DNA of 64,000 nt from Cytomitobacter sp965233735 (GTDB taxonomy: Bacteria > Pseudomonadota > Alphaproteobacteria > CAJXXZ01 > 1604HC). The position numbers and the translations under genes were made by a program. Numbering within the stretch: position 1 is the stretch's first letter; each line of letters opens with the position of its first letter. The stretch lies in assembly GCA_965233735.1 (NCBI GenBank), contig OZ247501.1, positions 248,001 to 312,000 of the forward strand, given 5' to 3'. A model generated the notes under the pieces. The model searched no databases, had not been told where the DNA came from, and saw nothing but the letters and a program-made list of their open reading frames with translations. This document shows, one piece after another, positions 55,304-64,000 of this stretch.

Positions 55304-56095
55304 TTAATAGTTAGCCATAGCAGTATATTGTTTTTTTGAATTAACATAATGCGAAAATACTGATACAGAAGATATATTTTCTTGTCTAACTGTGGCAAAT
55401 ACTACTTTGATTCTATTTGATTGAAATAATATCTGAAAAAGAACTGCACATAAAATATTTGCAAATCCTTTATTACGAAATTCTCGAATTACTGCAATTG
55501 CTACTTCAGCTTCATCATCAATTATATCAACATGAGCTTCTCCAATAATTTTATTATTTTCACCTAACAGTGCATAACCTAATGTATGTTTAAAATACTC
55601 TTCAATGTTTGTATAACAAAGCAACCTATCTGCTAATATGCATTTATATAAATTATCTTTTGTTATTTTTACAATTTTAAAATTCTCATTTATTATATCT
55701 GAAAATGAATTATGGTTATTTGTGATTTTTTCTATATTTGGGTTTTTACTTAAATAACTATCAAAATCTGATTTATTTATTTCAAATATTTTGCGCAAAT
55801 TTTCTTTCCAACCTTGTTTAGAAAAGTAATCATTGTAAATTTGATTACAAATAATAATGTTTTTTTCTGACTTGATTAAAGTTTTAGATATTTATAATAA
55901 TTCTTATTCATCAATTAATCCTGAAAGAAAATTAAATTTGAAATATGTAGTTTCTCTATTTTTGTAAAACTTACCTTTTGACAATTCAATCACGTCACCC
56001 ATTTTTCCAGCATTAATTAACTTAGCAAAAGTAGAATTAGGAAATTTATCTATATGATCTTGTTGCAAACTAAATGTGAAAATATCAAAACACAT
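55304..56095 (-). pseudogene. GNAT-type acetyltransferase, broken by two in-frame stops
   Basis: The C-terminal part (55304-55798) has a GNAT core: GYALLGENNKIIGEAHVDI, then acetyl-CoA motif A in IREFRNKGFANILCAVLF. Its only canonical-type start is a TTG at 55798. However, the same frame is open a further 31 codons upstream (including YNDYFSKQGWKENLRKIFE) up to TAA at 55892-55894. A second TAA at 55904-55906 closes a 63-codon ORF in the same frame starting ATG at 56095. Together they give a 260-residue protein, the length of GNAT families with an N-terminal domain. I read it as one gene with two stop mutations. The fragments may still be translated separately. Confidence 0.55.
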
Positions 56096-56166
56096 TATAA
56101 TTAGAATATAAGCTATATTATATATTTTTCAATAATGTAAATCCTATTGTATAAAATTAAGATATT

Positions 56167-58111
56167 TTATTTATTAGCTAAAGCTATTTGTTTAACATCA
56201 CGACCAGGATATCCATCTCTAGGTCTATTATGATTTACTTCTTGATAACGTGAAAAATCAATTGCATACATTTTATAAAACTTGTCACTTATAGACATCA
56301 TTCCCTTTAATGGGTTGCTTTTAAGAATGTATGCTATGTTTCTTGAGTTTTGAAGCTCATAATAATCATTCAATAAATTTGCAGTAAAATCTATTTTTTT
56401 ATGCAAATTAATATACCAATATTTATATCCTACATTAACATTTTCATTGTTTTTTTTTATAAAATACTGTTGGTTCAAATTTTTTAATTGAAGGCCCTTT
56501 TACAGAAAAATTTCCACTTATAGAATCAAATTTTATATCTCCATTATAATATGTAGACCAAATGTATGGATATTGCATATGAACAGAGCTTTTAATATAT
56601 ACCAATTTACCTTTGGTATTTTTTTTCGAGAATGCTCCTATTCTATCCATTTCTAATATATTATTATATTTTTGTTCTGTGAATTCTTTGTAGCATATCA
56701 AAGGCATAGAGAACCTTTGATGATTTCTTTTGTCAAAAGCTTTAGAATTGATTTTCATAGTTTCATTGTTCAAAGCAGAGCATTCTTCATTAGGATGCGT
56801 GTATGCCGATCCAGATCCAGCAGAAATAATTAATCTGTTTGGCATAAATGTTGCAACAAGTAAATTCAAAGCATTGTTTTGATTGTTAGTTGTGGATCCA
56901 TGATGAGGCACTGTAAGAATTACATCATGAATAGGATTAAGCGTTACTTCTTTTAATAGCTTTAACATTACATGCTTATCATTTGAAACTTTTGTTAATA
57001 AATTGAAATATTTGTATTTTACTAAATTAAATTTTCCTGTTTTTTTTCTTAAATAATCTTTTTCATCGCCATTTTTATATAATGTTTTCTTTTTTATTTC
57101 TTCAATCATTTTATCAACAGTTACTTTTTCTGCATCTCCAGTAGTAATGTGAGATGTATATTGATTATGATATGGAAATATAAAAGAGATTATAGAGCTT
57201 CCTGTGTTTTTATTATTTGCATTTGCATACGTATTCATAGATAAAATGTAAATATATGGATCTAATACTTTAACATAATCTTTCAAAGTATGAAGAGTTG
57301 TTCCTGCTCCCAAAAATTTATTCATTATACTTGTATTTTGATCATGATTTTCAACATTATATTGATTATTTATAGAACTAAATACAAGTTTATGACTTGG
57401 TTGTTTATTTAATAAATCGATAATATTACCAGAAAAGAATTTAGCATTAATTTTTGTTTGATTATTCCAATAATATGGAGTGTACATATGAGTGTTTTTG
57501 TCTAAGAAATTTCTAATTTTGCTTGCTGTTCCCTCTTTTTTGCAAGAATCTCCTTGATGCCAATCTCCACCTAAGAAAGATATTATCTTATTTTTATTTG
57601 ATTCTTTAATAAAGCTAATTTTTTCAACCCAATTAATATGATCTCTGTCAGTGTGTGATAAAAATATGAATAATAGATTTACTCCTGTTAGTTCCTTGTT
57701 TAGTCGTTGTATAGCAGTAAAAGTCTCTCCTTTTTCCCCTTTTTTAATACTAGTTATTTTAGAATTTTCTCCAAAACTTCCATCTTCACCTTTTATTTTT
57801 TTTAAATTAGCATCAACAAGATTTTTAATATCACTATCATTTAATCCAGGATTTATCTTATCAAATAATGGAATCCAATCATTACTGTATTCTCGTAATC
57901 TGTTGTCAAAATCCATTCCAGTAGACCCCGCATCTATAAGGAAGGAAATTATTTTTGTTTCTCTTTGCCCAGTTATTGAATTATCTGCAGTTACATTATA
58001 CTTAGCTAATTGGCAATTTCCTTGCCCAACTGAAAATGTAATAAATGTTCCATTAATATCTGGGTCAGCAAATACACTAATAAAAACAATTAAACTATAT
58101 ATATATTTCAT
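56167..58111 (-). pseudogene. secreted ComEC-type metallo-beta-lactamase protein, 3' end shifted at an A9 tract
   Basis: Paralogue of the 828-aa protein. From ATG at 58111: signal peptide MKYIYSLIVFISVFA, SVGQGNC (27-33), FLIDAGS (57-63), metal motif SHTDRDH (152-158), a TTGDAE segment, VPHHGS and YTHPNEE, then YPYIWSTYYNGDIKF. The first frame ends after KKFEPTVFYKKKQ at 56444-56446. At the nine-A run (56450-56458) a one-base deletion would continue into the next frame, ending at 56167. That part (YKYWYINLHKKIDF and on) aligns with the C-terminus of the 828-aa paralogue. All catalytic motifs lie before the shift, so the 555-aa product is probably active. RNA slippage could restore the full length. 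Confidence 0.75.
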
Positions 58112-58128
58112 AATACTCATGAAATAAA

Positions 58129-58157
58129 ACTATACTATTACAATAAAGAAAAATCAA
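58129..58157 (-). promoter_or_regulatory. promoter of the smaller secreted MBL gene
   Basis: Read on the minus strand: TTGATT (58152-58157), 17-nt spacer, TATAGT (58129-58134). The start of transcription would fall about 10-12 nt before the ATG at 58111, leaving a very short leader with only a weak GAG as ribosome binding site. Confidence 0.5.
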
Positions 58158-58187
58158 TTAAAGTAATATTTTATAAATTAATAATTA

Positions 58188-59564
58188 TTAATATAACAAA
58201 TAGGAAGCAATAAAGAATAAAGATGCATATCCCATCATATCAGTTGATGCAGTAAGAAATGATGATGTACTAAGCGCTGGATCCAATCCTAAACTATGCA
58301 TTACTATAGGCAAAATCATTCCAATGAAACCAGACCATATTATATTTATCATAACTGAAATTCCAAAAACAACAGCAATTTGAGGAGAAATAAAGAAATA
58401 TAAAGCCAAACCAAATACTATGGCAAAAACAAATCCGTTATGAAGTCCTACTAAAATTTCTTTTCTTAGAATTCTCCAAATGTTAATTGTGCTAATTTGA
58501 TGGTTAGATAAAGCTCTTATTATCACAGCAACAACCTGCATTCCTGCACTCCCCCCAATAGCAGCAGGAAGAGGCATCACCATTGCTATTGCAGAATTTT
58601 TCGTAATAATATCTTGAAATAAACCAATAACACTAACAGATAACATGGCGCTACACCCAGAAACAAACAACCACTTAAATCTAGCTCGCGCTGTTTCAGC
58701 AATATTAGCGTGAAAACCTGTATCTTCAACACCAGCCATATGCAAAAGATTTTCTTCACTTTCTTTGAAAATTATATTCACAATCATATTGGCATTAATA
58801 ATTCCAACTATTTTTCCATTTTTATTCACTACAGGAGCTGTGATAGAAGAATATTGCTTAAACAACAAAGCTATATCTTCTTGGTCATCATTAGTAGAAA
58901 TTTCAAATAAAATTTCTTCCATAGAGTTATACAATATAGCAGATTTGTTAAATCTACATACATCTTGAAGCTTTACCATCCCTATAGGTTTGTTAAAACT
59001 ATCTACTACTACAATAGAGTAAAAATCTTCTGGCAAATATTTAGCTTTTGATAAGAATGATCTAGTTTTTTCTATAGTCCAATCTTGAGGCAAAGCTACA
59101 ACTTGATAACACATTAATCTTCCAGCACTTTTTTCTGGATAACTTAAACCCTCTTCAAGAAAAATTCTTACTTCTGGCTTCATTGATCTCAAAATTGCTT
59201 TTCTTTGCTCAAGATGTAAGTCAGATAAAATTTCCAAAGCATCAGATTCACTTAAAGAACTCAAAGCACGTCCAAGTTGGTCATTAGCCCAACTATCTAC
59301 AATTTCTTCCCTAACTTCATCATCTAAAAAGGCTAAAATATAAGGATCAAAATCAGATCCAAGCAAATTAAGTAATTTTTCTCGTTGAGATGGAGATAAG
59401 AAATGCAAAACAATAGCAGCATCAGAAGCATGCATATGTTTAAATACATTTTTAGCAGTAGAAGCACATCCGCTATTTAAACTAGATATAATAAAGGCAA
59501 TACGACGTTGCGCATTTTCATATCTATTTATTTCAATTGGAAGGTCTGACACCAGCAATACCAC
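58188..59564 (-). CDS. mgtE: magnesium transporter MgtE
   Basis: Mg2+ channel of the inner membrane. The 458-aa protein has the cytosolic N domain (superhelical, about 30-135), two CBS domains (about 140-265) that sense Mg2+, the plug helix and five C-terminal membrane helices with MPLPAAIGGSAGMQV. It overlaps maeB by 32 nt. The start is uncertain: GTG at 59564 or GTG at 59552, with no good ribosome binding site, so coupling to maeB translation is likely. Confidence 0.93.
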   Translation of the reverse strand: MVLLVSDLPIEINRYENAQRRIAFIISSLNSGCASTAKNVFKHMHASDAAIVLHFLSPSQREKLLNLLGSDFDPYILAFLDDEVREEIVDSWANDQLGRALSSLSESDALEILSDLHLEQRKAILRSMKPEVRIFLEEGLSYPEKSAGRLMCYQVVALPQDWTIEKTRSFLSKAKYLPEDFYSIVVVDSFNKPIGMVKLQDVCRFNKSAILYNSMEEILFEISTNDDQEDIALLFKQYSSITAPVVNKNGKIVGIINANMIVNIIFKESEENLLHMAGVEDTGFHANIAETARARFKWLFVSGCSAMLSVSVIGLFQDIITKNSAIAMVMPLPAAIGGSAGMQVVAVIIRALSNHQISTINIWRILRKEILVGLHNGFVFAIVFGLALYFFISPQIAVVFGISVMINIIWSGFIGMILPIVMHSLGLDPALSTSSFLTASTDMMGYASLFFIASYLLY

Positions 59565-61191
59565 TCAAAAGCAAAGTTAAATAAGCTATATTTCTTAATC
59601 CTGGCTTAAATTCCATGTTGATACCATCCTCAAATGAAATTCTTCCACAGAAATCTTCTCTTTTTTCTAATTCTTTGCATTGCTTCAAATCAACTACAGG
59701 AACTTGTGGCATATTTCCAAAATTCAATGTAGATCTTATATCATTAATAATATTGTTATTATTTGCACTATACGCAATCCATGGGCTAGAATCTAAACCA
59801 AAAATCCAAATTAATTTTTCTCCATTACAACTTTTTGTTAATGGGCTTATTCTATTTTTCCCATCACTGTTATGATTTAATTTAACATTCCAATATTCAA
59901 AAAAAGTCTCTACTTCTTCAGGTAATTCACTTAAATTAATATCATTATTTTCATTATGAATATCAAAGTATTTTGTAGAATTTGAATTCAAAAACTTCTC
60001 AATCACCCTTCCATATAAATCAGGACATTCTCCATTTGCATCATGTGAAGCTTCAGCTACTGCAGAAGACACAACTAACCCAAGTCTCTCATCTAATGCT
60101 CGTGGAATAATATTTTCTTCATTAAAATCAGCAGATTTTTTTGCTAATTTGGAAATCGCTTTAATACATGCTTTTTTCATTCCAATGCTAATGGTAGTAG
60201 CTCTAGAATCTAACGCTCCCCTAAATATATAAGGAAAACATAATATGTTATTAACTTGATTTGGAAAATCAGACCTTCCAGTTGCAATAATACAATCAGG
60301 TCTAGCTTCTTTTGCTAGGTCAGGCATTATTTCAGGATTTGGATTTGCAAGAGCAAATATAATTGGCTTATCATTCATAGCTTTCAACCACTCAGGTTTC
60401 AAAACATTTGCAGCAGACATTCCTAAAAATATATCTGACCCACGAATAGCATCTTCTAAAGAACAATCAGGTGATTTTGAAGCATATTTAGCCTTATATT
60501 CATTCAGATCTTCCCTTTTGTCATGAATTAATCCCTTGGAATCAAACAAGAAAATATTTTCTTTTTTCAAACCCATACTAACCATAGAATCTAAACATGC
60601 AATTCCAGCAGCTCCAGCTCCATTAGCAACGACTTTAATTTTTTCCCAAGATCTACCTGTTAAACTCAATGCATTATTCATTCCTGCAGTAGCAACTATA
60701 GCTGTTCCATGTTGATCATCATGAAAAACAGGAATTCCTAATTTTTGCAATTCTGATTCAACAATAAAACAGTCTGGAGCTTTAATGTCTTCTAAGTTTA
60801 TTGCCCCAACAGTTGGTGAAATTTTCTTAATTAACTCAACTAATTTATGAGGATCTTGTTCATCAACTTCTATATCAATTCCGTAAACTCCAGACATTTT
60901 GTTCATTAGAACGCATTTACCTTCCATTACTGGCTTTGATGCAATTGCTCCAATATTTCCCAATCCTAAAACAGCAGTTCCATTAGTAATTACAGCTACT
61001 AAATTTTGTTTAGAAGTATACTCATACGCTTTTTCAGGGTTTCCTGCAATTTCCATGCATGGATTAGCAACTCCAGGAGAATAAGCCAATGACATATCTT
61101 GAGAAGTTAATTTCTTAGTTGCGTGCATTCCCCATTTACCTTTTGGAAAATCAGAATGATATTTCAAAGATTTTTTAAATTGATCTGTCAT
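59533..61191 (-). CDS. maeB: malic enzyme, MaeB type with truncated C-terminal domain
   Basis: Oxidative decarboxylation of malate to pyruvate with NAD(P). The 552-aa protein begins with the MaeB-type start (FPKGKWGMHATKKLTSQDMSLAYSPG split over residues 15-40). The malic domain includes EVDEQDPHKLV and FHDDQHGTA, followed by the NAD-binding domain (VVANGAGAAGIACLDS). Full MaeB proteins (about 760 aa) carry a phosphotransacetylase domain; here only about 120 divergent residues follow position 430. It provides pyruvate and reducing power from host C4 acids. Cotranscribed with mgtE. Confidence 0.92.
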   Translation of the reverse strand: MTDQFKKSLKYHSDFPKGKWGMHATKKLTSQDMSLAYSPGVANPCMEIAGNPEKAYEYTSKQNLVAVITNGTAVLGLGNIGAIASKPVMEGKCVLMNKMSGVYGIDIEVDEQDPHKLVELIKKISPTVGAINLEDIKAPDCFIVESELQKLGIPVFHDDQHGTAIVATAGMNNALSLTGRSWEKIKVVANGAGAAGIACLDSMVSMGLKKENIFLFDSKGLIHDKREDLNEYKAKYASKSPDCSLEDAIRGSDIFLGMSAANVLKPEWLKAMNDKPIIFALANPNPEIMPDLAKEARPDCIIATGRSDFPNQVNNILCFPYIFRGALDSRATTISIGMKKACIKAISKLAKKSADFNEENIIPRALDERLGLVVSSAVAEASHDANGECPDLYGRVIEKFLNSNSTKYFDIHNENNDINLSELPEEVETFFEYWNVKLNHNSDGKNRISPLTKSCNGEKLIWIFGLDSSPWIAYSANNNNIINDIRSTLNFGNMPQVPVVDLKQCKELEKREDFCGRISFEDGINMEFKPGLRNIAYLTLLLSGIAGVRPSN

Positions 61192-61305
61192 TGTACACCT
61201 TTAACTTACTTTAAAATATATATATACAAATAACAATGAAGTATAATAATAAATCAAAGCATTTCTTATTTTTACTTTGAAAAATTATAATAAAATCTTA
61301 ATACA

Positions 61306-61572
61306 TTAATTCAAATTATTTATTATATATACTAGTGCTTCAGTTGTTTTATCAACAAACAATGGTCTCCTTTTATTTTTTAGGTCTGTTATAACACTCA
61401 TAAATCTTTCTTCTAAATGCACATTGCAGTCACTAAACGCAGACACAACATCTAATTTTAATTTATCAAATGCTGCGTTGCTTAAATTAGTGGAACTGGT
61501 TTGTTTCATATTTTCTATCAGGAGACTAATTTTATTCTTCACTTCTTGTTTGTTCAATTTTTCATTGTGCAT
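61306..61572 (-). CDS. small hypothetical protein in operon with secreted coiled-coil protein
   Basis: An 88-aa helical, charged protein without signal peptide. It starts 10 nt after the stop of the 615-aa secreted protein and is surely cotranscribed with it. No family recognised. It could be a chaperone or partner of the upstream gene product, as small cytoplasmic proteins encoded next to exported ones sometimes are; this is speculation from position only. Confidence 0.6.
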   Translation of the reverse strand: MHNEKLNKQEVKNKISLLIENMKQTSSTNLSNAAFDKLKLDVVSAFSDCNVHLEERFMSVITDLKNKRRPLFVDKTTEALVYIINNLN

Positions 61573-61581
61573 TGTTAATAT

Positions 61582-63429
61582 TTATCTATTTTTTGCAATA
61601 CAAGTTTTCTTTGATTTTTCTAAAATTTCTCTATTTTCTTCAGTGTAAACTTTTTTAATAAATGAAGAAGTACTATTTATATATTCGAACTTAAATATTG
61701 AATCTTTAGTATCATCTTCTATAGATTGCTTTATGAACGATTCAAGAATATCTGCATTGCCAATAGGAGGAAATTTAGAGCAGACAGAATAAATATCATT
61801 TAAATAATTAGTAAATTCATAATTATTCTGCACACAGTGATAACCATAATGATTATTATAATTATGATATTTTTTACCTATTTCATCTATTTTTTCACTA
61901 ATTGTAATTCTTCCTAATGCCTGAGCTATTTCATCTTTTAAATTTTGATCATGTTCTTCTATTTTGTAAAATTTCTTGAACAAATCAGATATGGTTTTCA
62001 TTCTACTAGAATGAAAATTATTATTGTTTGAGTTTAATTTCCTGCAATCACCTATAAAATCATTTATAATTTTCGCATCAACTTTAATACTATTAGCATT
62101 TTTATTGCAAAATGAAACCATTTCATTTAAGTAGTTTTGCAAATTATTTGAGTTTCTATATATATTATTTGTTACTTCATCTATTTTATCGCATATTCTA
62201 CAATAATGAATCTTGGATTCTAATTTTTTAAATTGCTCATTTGTATATTTAGTTGACTGTTCGTTATTTACATTTAATGCATTATTTATTTTAGAAACTA
62301 TATCATCAATATTAGATTTAACTTCTTTCTCAATAAAATTTTTATTATTATTTATCAAAGTTTGTTGCTCAAGTATTTTACATCCCATAGTTTTAGTTAA
62401 TTTTGAAAATTCATTATTAAAATGAGATTCTAATTTTGTCAATTTTAATGATTGGCTTCTCAATTCAGTTTGCAAGCATTTAATAGTTTTATTTTTTTTA
62501 ACATCTCTCTTAAATAACTCCATAAACATTAATGTATTTTGAATTTGAGGGTTTGACAAAAGCTCATTTCTTTCATTGGTTTGTTCAGATTGAATGTTTT
62601 TCACTCCATCTTTTCTTTCGCTTAGCAACTCAAGGCTATAATTAATTAATTTTGATTCTATGGTAAATTCACCCACTAATTTATTCCATTTATTTTGTGA
62701 GTCTTCAATTATGATTTTTCTATTTATAGATTCCTTGGATTCATTATGAATCACAGATAATTCATGTAACATGGCTTTGTTTAAATTCAATCTTGTTGAA
62801 CTATCTTGTATACTAAATTCTTTCAACTGCAAAGCATGCAAAGACTCATAAATGCTTACAAAAACCATCTCAGAATCATCTTCCATATCATCATAAATAT
62901 TATTTCTTTCCATAGATTCTGTTTCTTGATGTGATGATATTAATCTCTTATACCTATCTTGTCTTCTTAAATTTTTAGCTTCAGAAGGAAGTGTAGAATA
63001 GCCTTGTCCAAATCTATTGCTATCACCTGAATCAACAGATTCAGCATCTATTGTTGGATTTGGGTTTAATGTCATAGCACTTAGTGCTACATCTACTTTG
63101 TTTTGATCTGAATGAAGCGATGAGTCACTACTTTGTGATCCAATTACATCTGATTCTTGACTGTTCATACAGTTTCTTTCTAAATTTTCTGCATTTAAAT
63201 TTGAAAGATTTATATTAAAATTATAAGGCATTTTTGGAGCTGTTGGCTGACCAACACTGGGAGGAGCACTTTCTAATGAACTTTCAGCATAGGGAACGTT
63301 GTTAGATCCAACTCTAATTTCTACAGGCTCTTCAGTTGAGGCAGATTTAACACTTGCAGCATTTTCTACGTGAACTCCTGATTTCAGTTTGGAACATAAA
63401 ATCATCAATAACAATTTATAATATTTCAT
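61582..63429 (-). CDS. secreted coiled-coil protein of unknown function
   Basis: A 615-aa protein. Residues 1-22 (MKYYKLLLMILCSKLKSG) are a signal peptide. Residues about 25-160 are Ser/Asn/Glu-rich and disordered, 170-420 are coiled coil, and the C-terminal part contains a repeated Asn/Tyr/Cys-rich motif with NNLQNYLNEMVSFCNK (about 425-440) and YEFTNYLNDIYSVCSK (about 550-565). A TTG six codons upstream is open, but AAGGAG stands just before the ATG at 63429, which decides the start. A 34-bp piece of the gene is duplicated at 63535-63568. Likely a secreted host-interaction protein; function unknown. Confidence 0.7.
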   Translation of the reverse strand: MKYYKLLLMILCSKLKSGVHVENAASVKSASTEEPVEIRVGSNNVPYAESSLESAPPSVGQPTAPKMPYNFNINLSNLNAENLERNCMNSQESDVIGSQSSDSSLHSDQNKVDVALSAMTLNPNPTIDAESVDSGDSNRFGQGYSTLPSEAKNLRRQDRYKRLISSHQETESMERNNIYDDMEDDSEMVFVSIYESLHALQLKEFSIQDSSTRLNLNKAMLHELSVIHNESKESINRKIIIEDSQNKWNKLVGEFTIESKLINYSLELLSERKDGVKNIQSEQTNERNELLSNPQIQNTLMFMELFKRDVKKNKTIKCLQTELRSQSLKLTKLESHFNNEFSKLTKTMGCKILEQQTLINNNKNFIEKEVKSNIDDIVSKINNALNVNNEQSTKYTNEQFKKLESKIHYCRICDKIDEVTNNIYRNSNNLQNYLNEMVSFCNKNANSIKVDAKIINDFIGDCRKLNSNNNNFHSSRMKTISDLFKKFYKIEEHDQNLKDEIAQALGRITISEKIDEIGKKYHNYNNHYGYHCVQNNYEFTNYLNDIYSVCSKFPPIGNADILESFIKQSIEDDTKDSIFKFEYINSTSSFIKKVYTEENREILEKSKKTCIAKNR

Positions 63430-63501
63430 AAATCTCCTTATATTCAAAGAGACTTTATTATATTAAAATTTCCTTAAATTTAATCAAATGTACTTCGTTT
63501 T

Positions 63502-63591
63502 TCACTTTAAATCAATTAATTTAGAGAGAAAAAAAATATCTGCATTGCCAATCGGAGGAAATTTAGAGAACAAAGAATTAATCTCATTTAT
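63502..63591 (-). pseudogene. C-terminal scrap of a paralogue of the preceding secreted protein
   Basis: On the minus strand a 29-codon frame without start contains SLFSKFPPIGNADIF, close to SVCSKFPPIGNADIL of the 615-aa protein. At DNA level 34 bases (63535-63568 versus 61747-61780) differ at one position. It lies directly downstream of, and 8 nt overlapping, the partial gene at the window edge. It shows that a second copy of this family once stood here or lies partly beyond the window. Confidence 0.7.
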
Positions 63592-64000
63592 TTATTGTTT
63601 TTAGAGGGCATCCTATTCTGGTGGATTTTGAGCAAAGGATAAAGTTTATACATATTTCAATTCCAGTTACAATATGGGCATCTATAGTATTTTTCTCATT
63701 ACAATATAAAGCCTTACTTACATGTAAGTATTTTGCAAAACAACCAGTCAACATTAACTCATCTGCTTTTGAAAATACTTTTTTCATAAAAAGAAATTTA
63801 ATATCGGTTAATATTTCAATTTGTTCATCTATTATATCATGAGTAATATATGAAACTTTACCTACATCTTTCAAAGCATACGACTTTCTTATCATATACA
63901 TATGATGATTTAGATATTCATACCATGTGCAAAGAGAATACAAACCTAGCATGTTACGTCTATCGATATTACCAGATATCATGTTCTTCATTACAGGACC
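63584..64000 (-). CDS. hypothetical protein, 5' end beyond the window
   Basis: A minus-strand frame of at least 138 codons, open to the window edge. The ATG at 63991 could be internal, since GGT CCT GTA precede it without a stop. The product is Cys- and His-containing and helical, with no recognised family. Its stop overlaps the paralogue scrap in another frame. It may itself be a piece of a larger rearranged secreted-protein gene. Confidence 0.5.
   Translation of the reverse strand, partial: GPVMKNMISGNIDRRNMLGLYSLCTWYEYLNHHMYMIRKSYALKDVGKVSYITHDIIDEQIEILTDIKFLFMKKVFSKADELMLTGCFAKYLHVSKALYCNEKNTIDAHIVTGIEICINFILCSKSTRIGCPLKTINK

Noticed and set aside
55904..56095. BTB/POZ-like (K-channel tetramerisation type) eukaryotic domain
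   Set aside because: A KFPNSTFAKLINAG to FLSGLI pattern looks superficially BTB-like. However, the frame continues past two stops into the GNAT gene, so an acetyltransferase N-terminal domain is the simpler reading.
1..64000. Recoding of UGA as tryptophan, as in some reduced genomes
   Set aside because: prfB is intact, tryptophans are encoded by TGG in the genes I followed, and TGA closes several genes (for example at 354-356).

Overview
The window is a strongly AT-rich (roughly 27-30% G+C by eye), gene-dense bacterial chromosome segment. Gene content points to a host-restricted alphaproteobacterium, most likely a Holosporales/Rickettsiales-type endosymbiont of a protist. The reasons are an F1-ATPase operon without F0 genes, an alphaproteobacterial-type L31, an AddAB-type repair pair, serS next to a LysM/LytM lipoprotein, an H+-pyrophosphatase, proteins shorter than family norms, several fresh pseudogenes and A-tract frameshifts. 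The order-level placement is inference. RF2 is intact and TGA is used as a stop, so the code looks standard.

Layout. 1-8 kb: two small unknown genes, serS plus a NlpD-like lipoprotein, rplU-rpmA, tRNA-Gln, a double cold-shock protein, tRNA-Leu, rppH, an MFS carrier, mnmA and acpS. 7.9-10.6 kb: an AdiC-like amino-acid antiporter and a secreted repeat protein ending in a eukaryotic-type CaaX box. 11-17.5 kb (minus): rpsD, nuclease-less addA, degenerate addB and hppA. 17.6-22.1 kb (plus): a dcw cluster start (mraZ-rsmH-ftsL-ftsI-murE) with MraZ operator repeats. 22.1-22.7 kb: about 17.6 near-perfect 32-bp tandem hairpin repeats. 22.9-30.9 kb: rpmE, tsaE, an M48 protease, obg with a novel tail, a secreted coiled-coil protein, a ComEC lacking its hydrolase domain, a HIT protein, tRNA-Gly and tsaD. 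31-38.8 kb: one overlapping run atpHAGDC-dnaG-rpoD. 38.8-45.3 kb: a secreted coiled-coil protein with an RG-rich tail, grpE-dnaK-dnaJ and ybeY. 45.9-58.1 kb: two secreted ComEC-type metallo-beta-lactamase (MBL) proteins flanking fnr, prfB, a decayed 1.2-kb patch, tsaB, an unusual leuS and a broken acetyltransferase. 58-64 kb: mgtE, maeB, and a secreted coiled-coil protein with a small partner and a paralogue scrap at the edge.

Function. The housekeeping part covers translation (serS, leuS, four ribosomal proteins, prfB, three tRNAs), t6A tRNA modification (tsaB, tsaD, tsaE), 2-thiouridine (mnmA), energy (F1, H+-PPase, malic enzyme), chaperones and peptidoglycan synthesis. The accessory part is the interesting one: six Sec-signal proteins of unknown or hydrolase type, plus one dead relative, are scattered among core genes and look like a secreted or effector repertoire. 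The strongest candidates for something undescribed are the CaaX-tailed protein (9141-10610), the pair of secreted ComEC-like MBL proteins (45878-48364 and 56167-58111), and the tandem hairpin array after murE.
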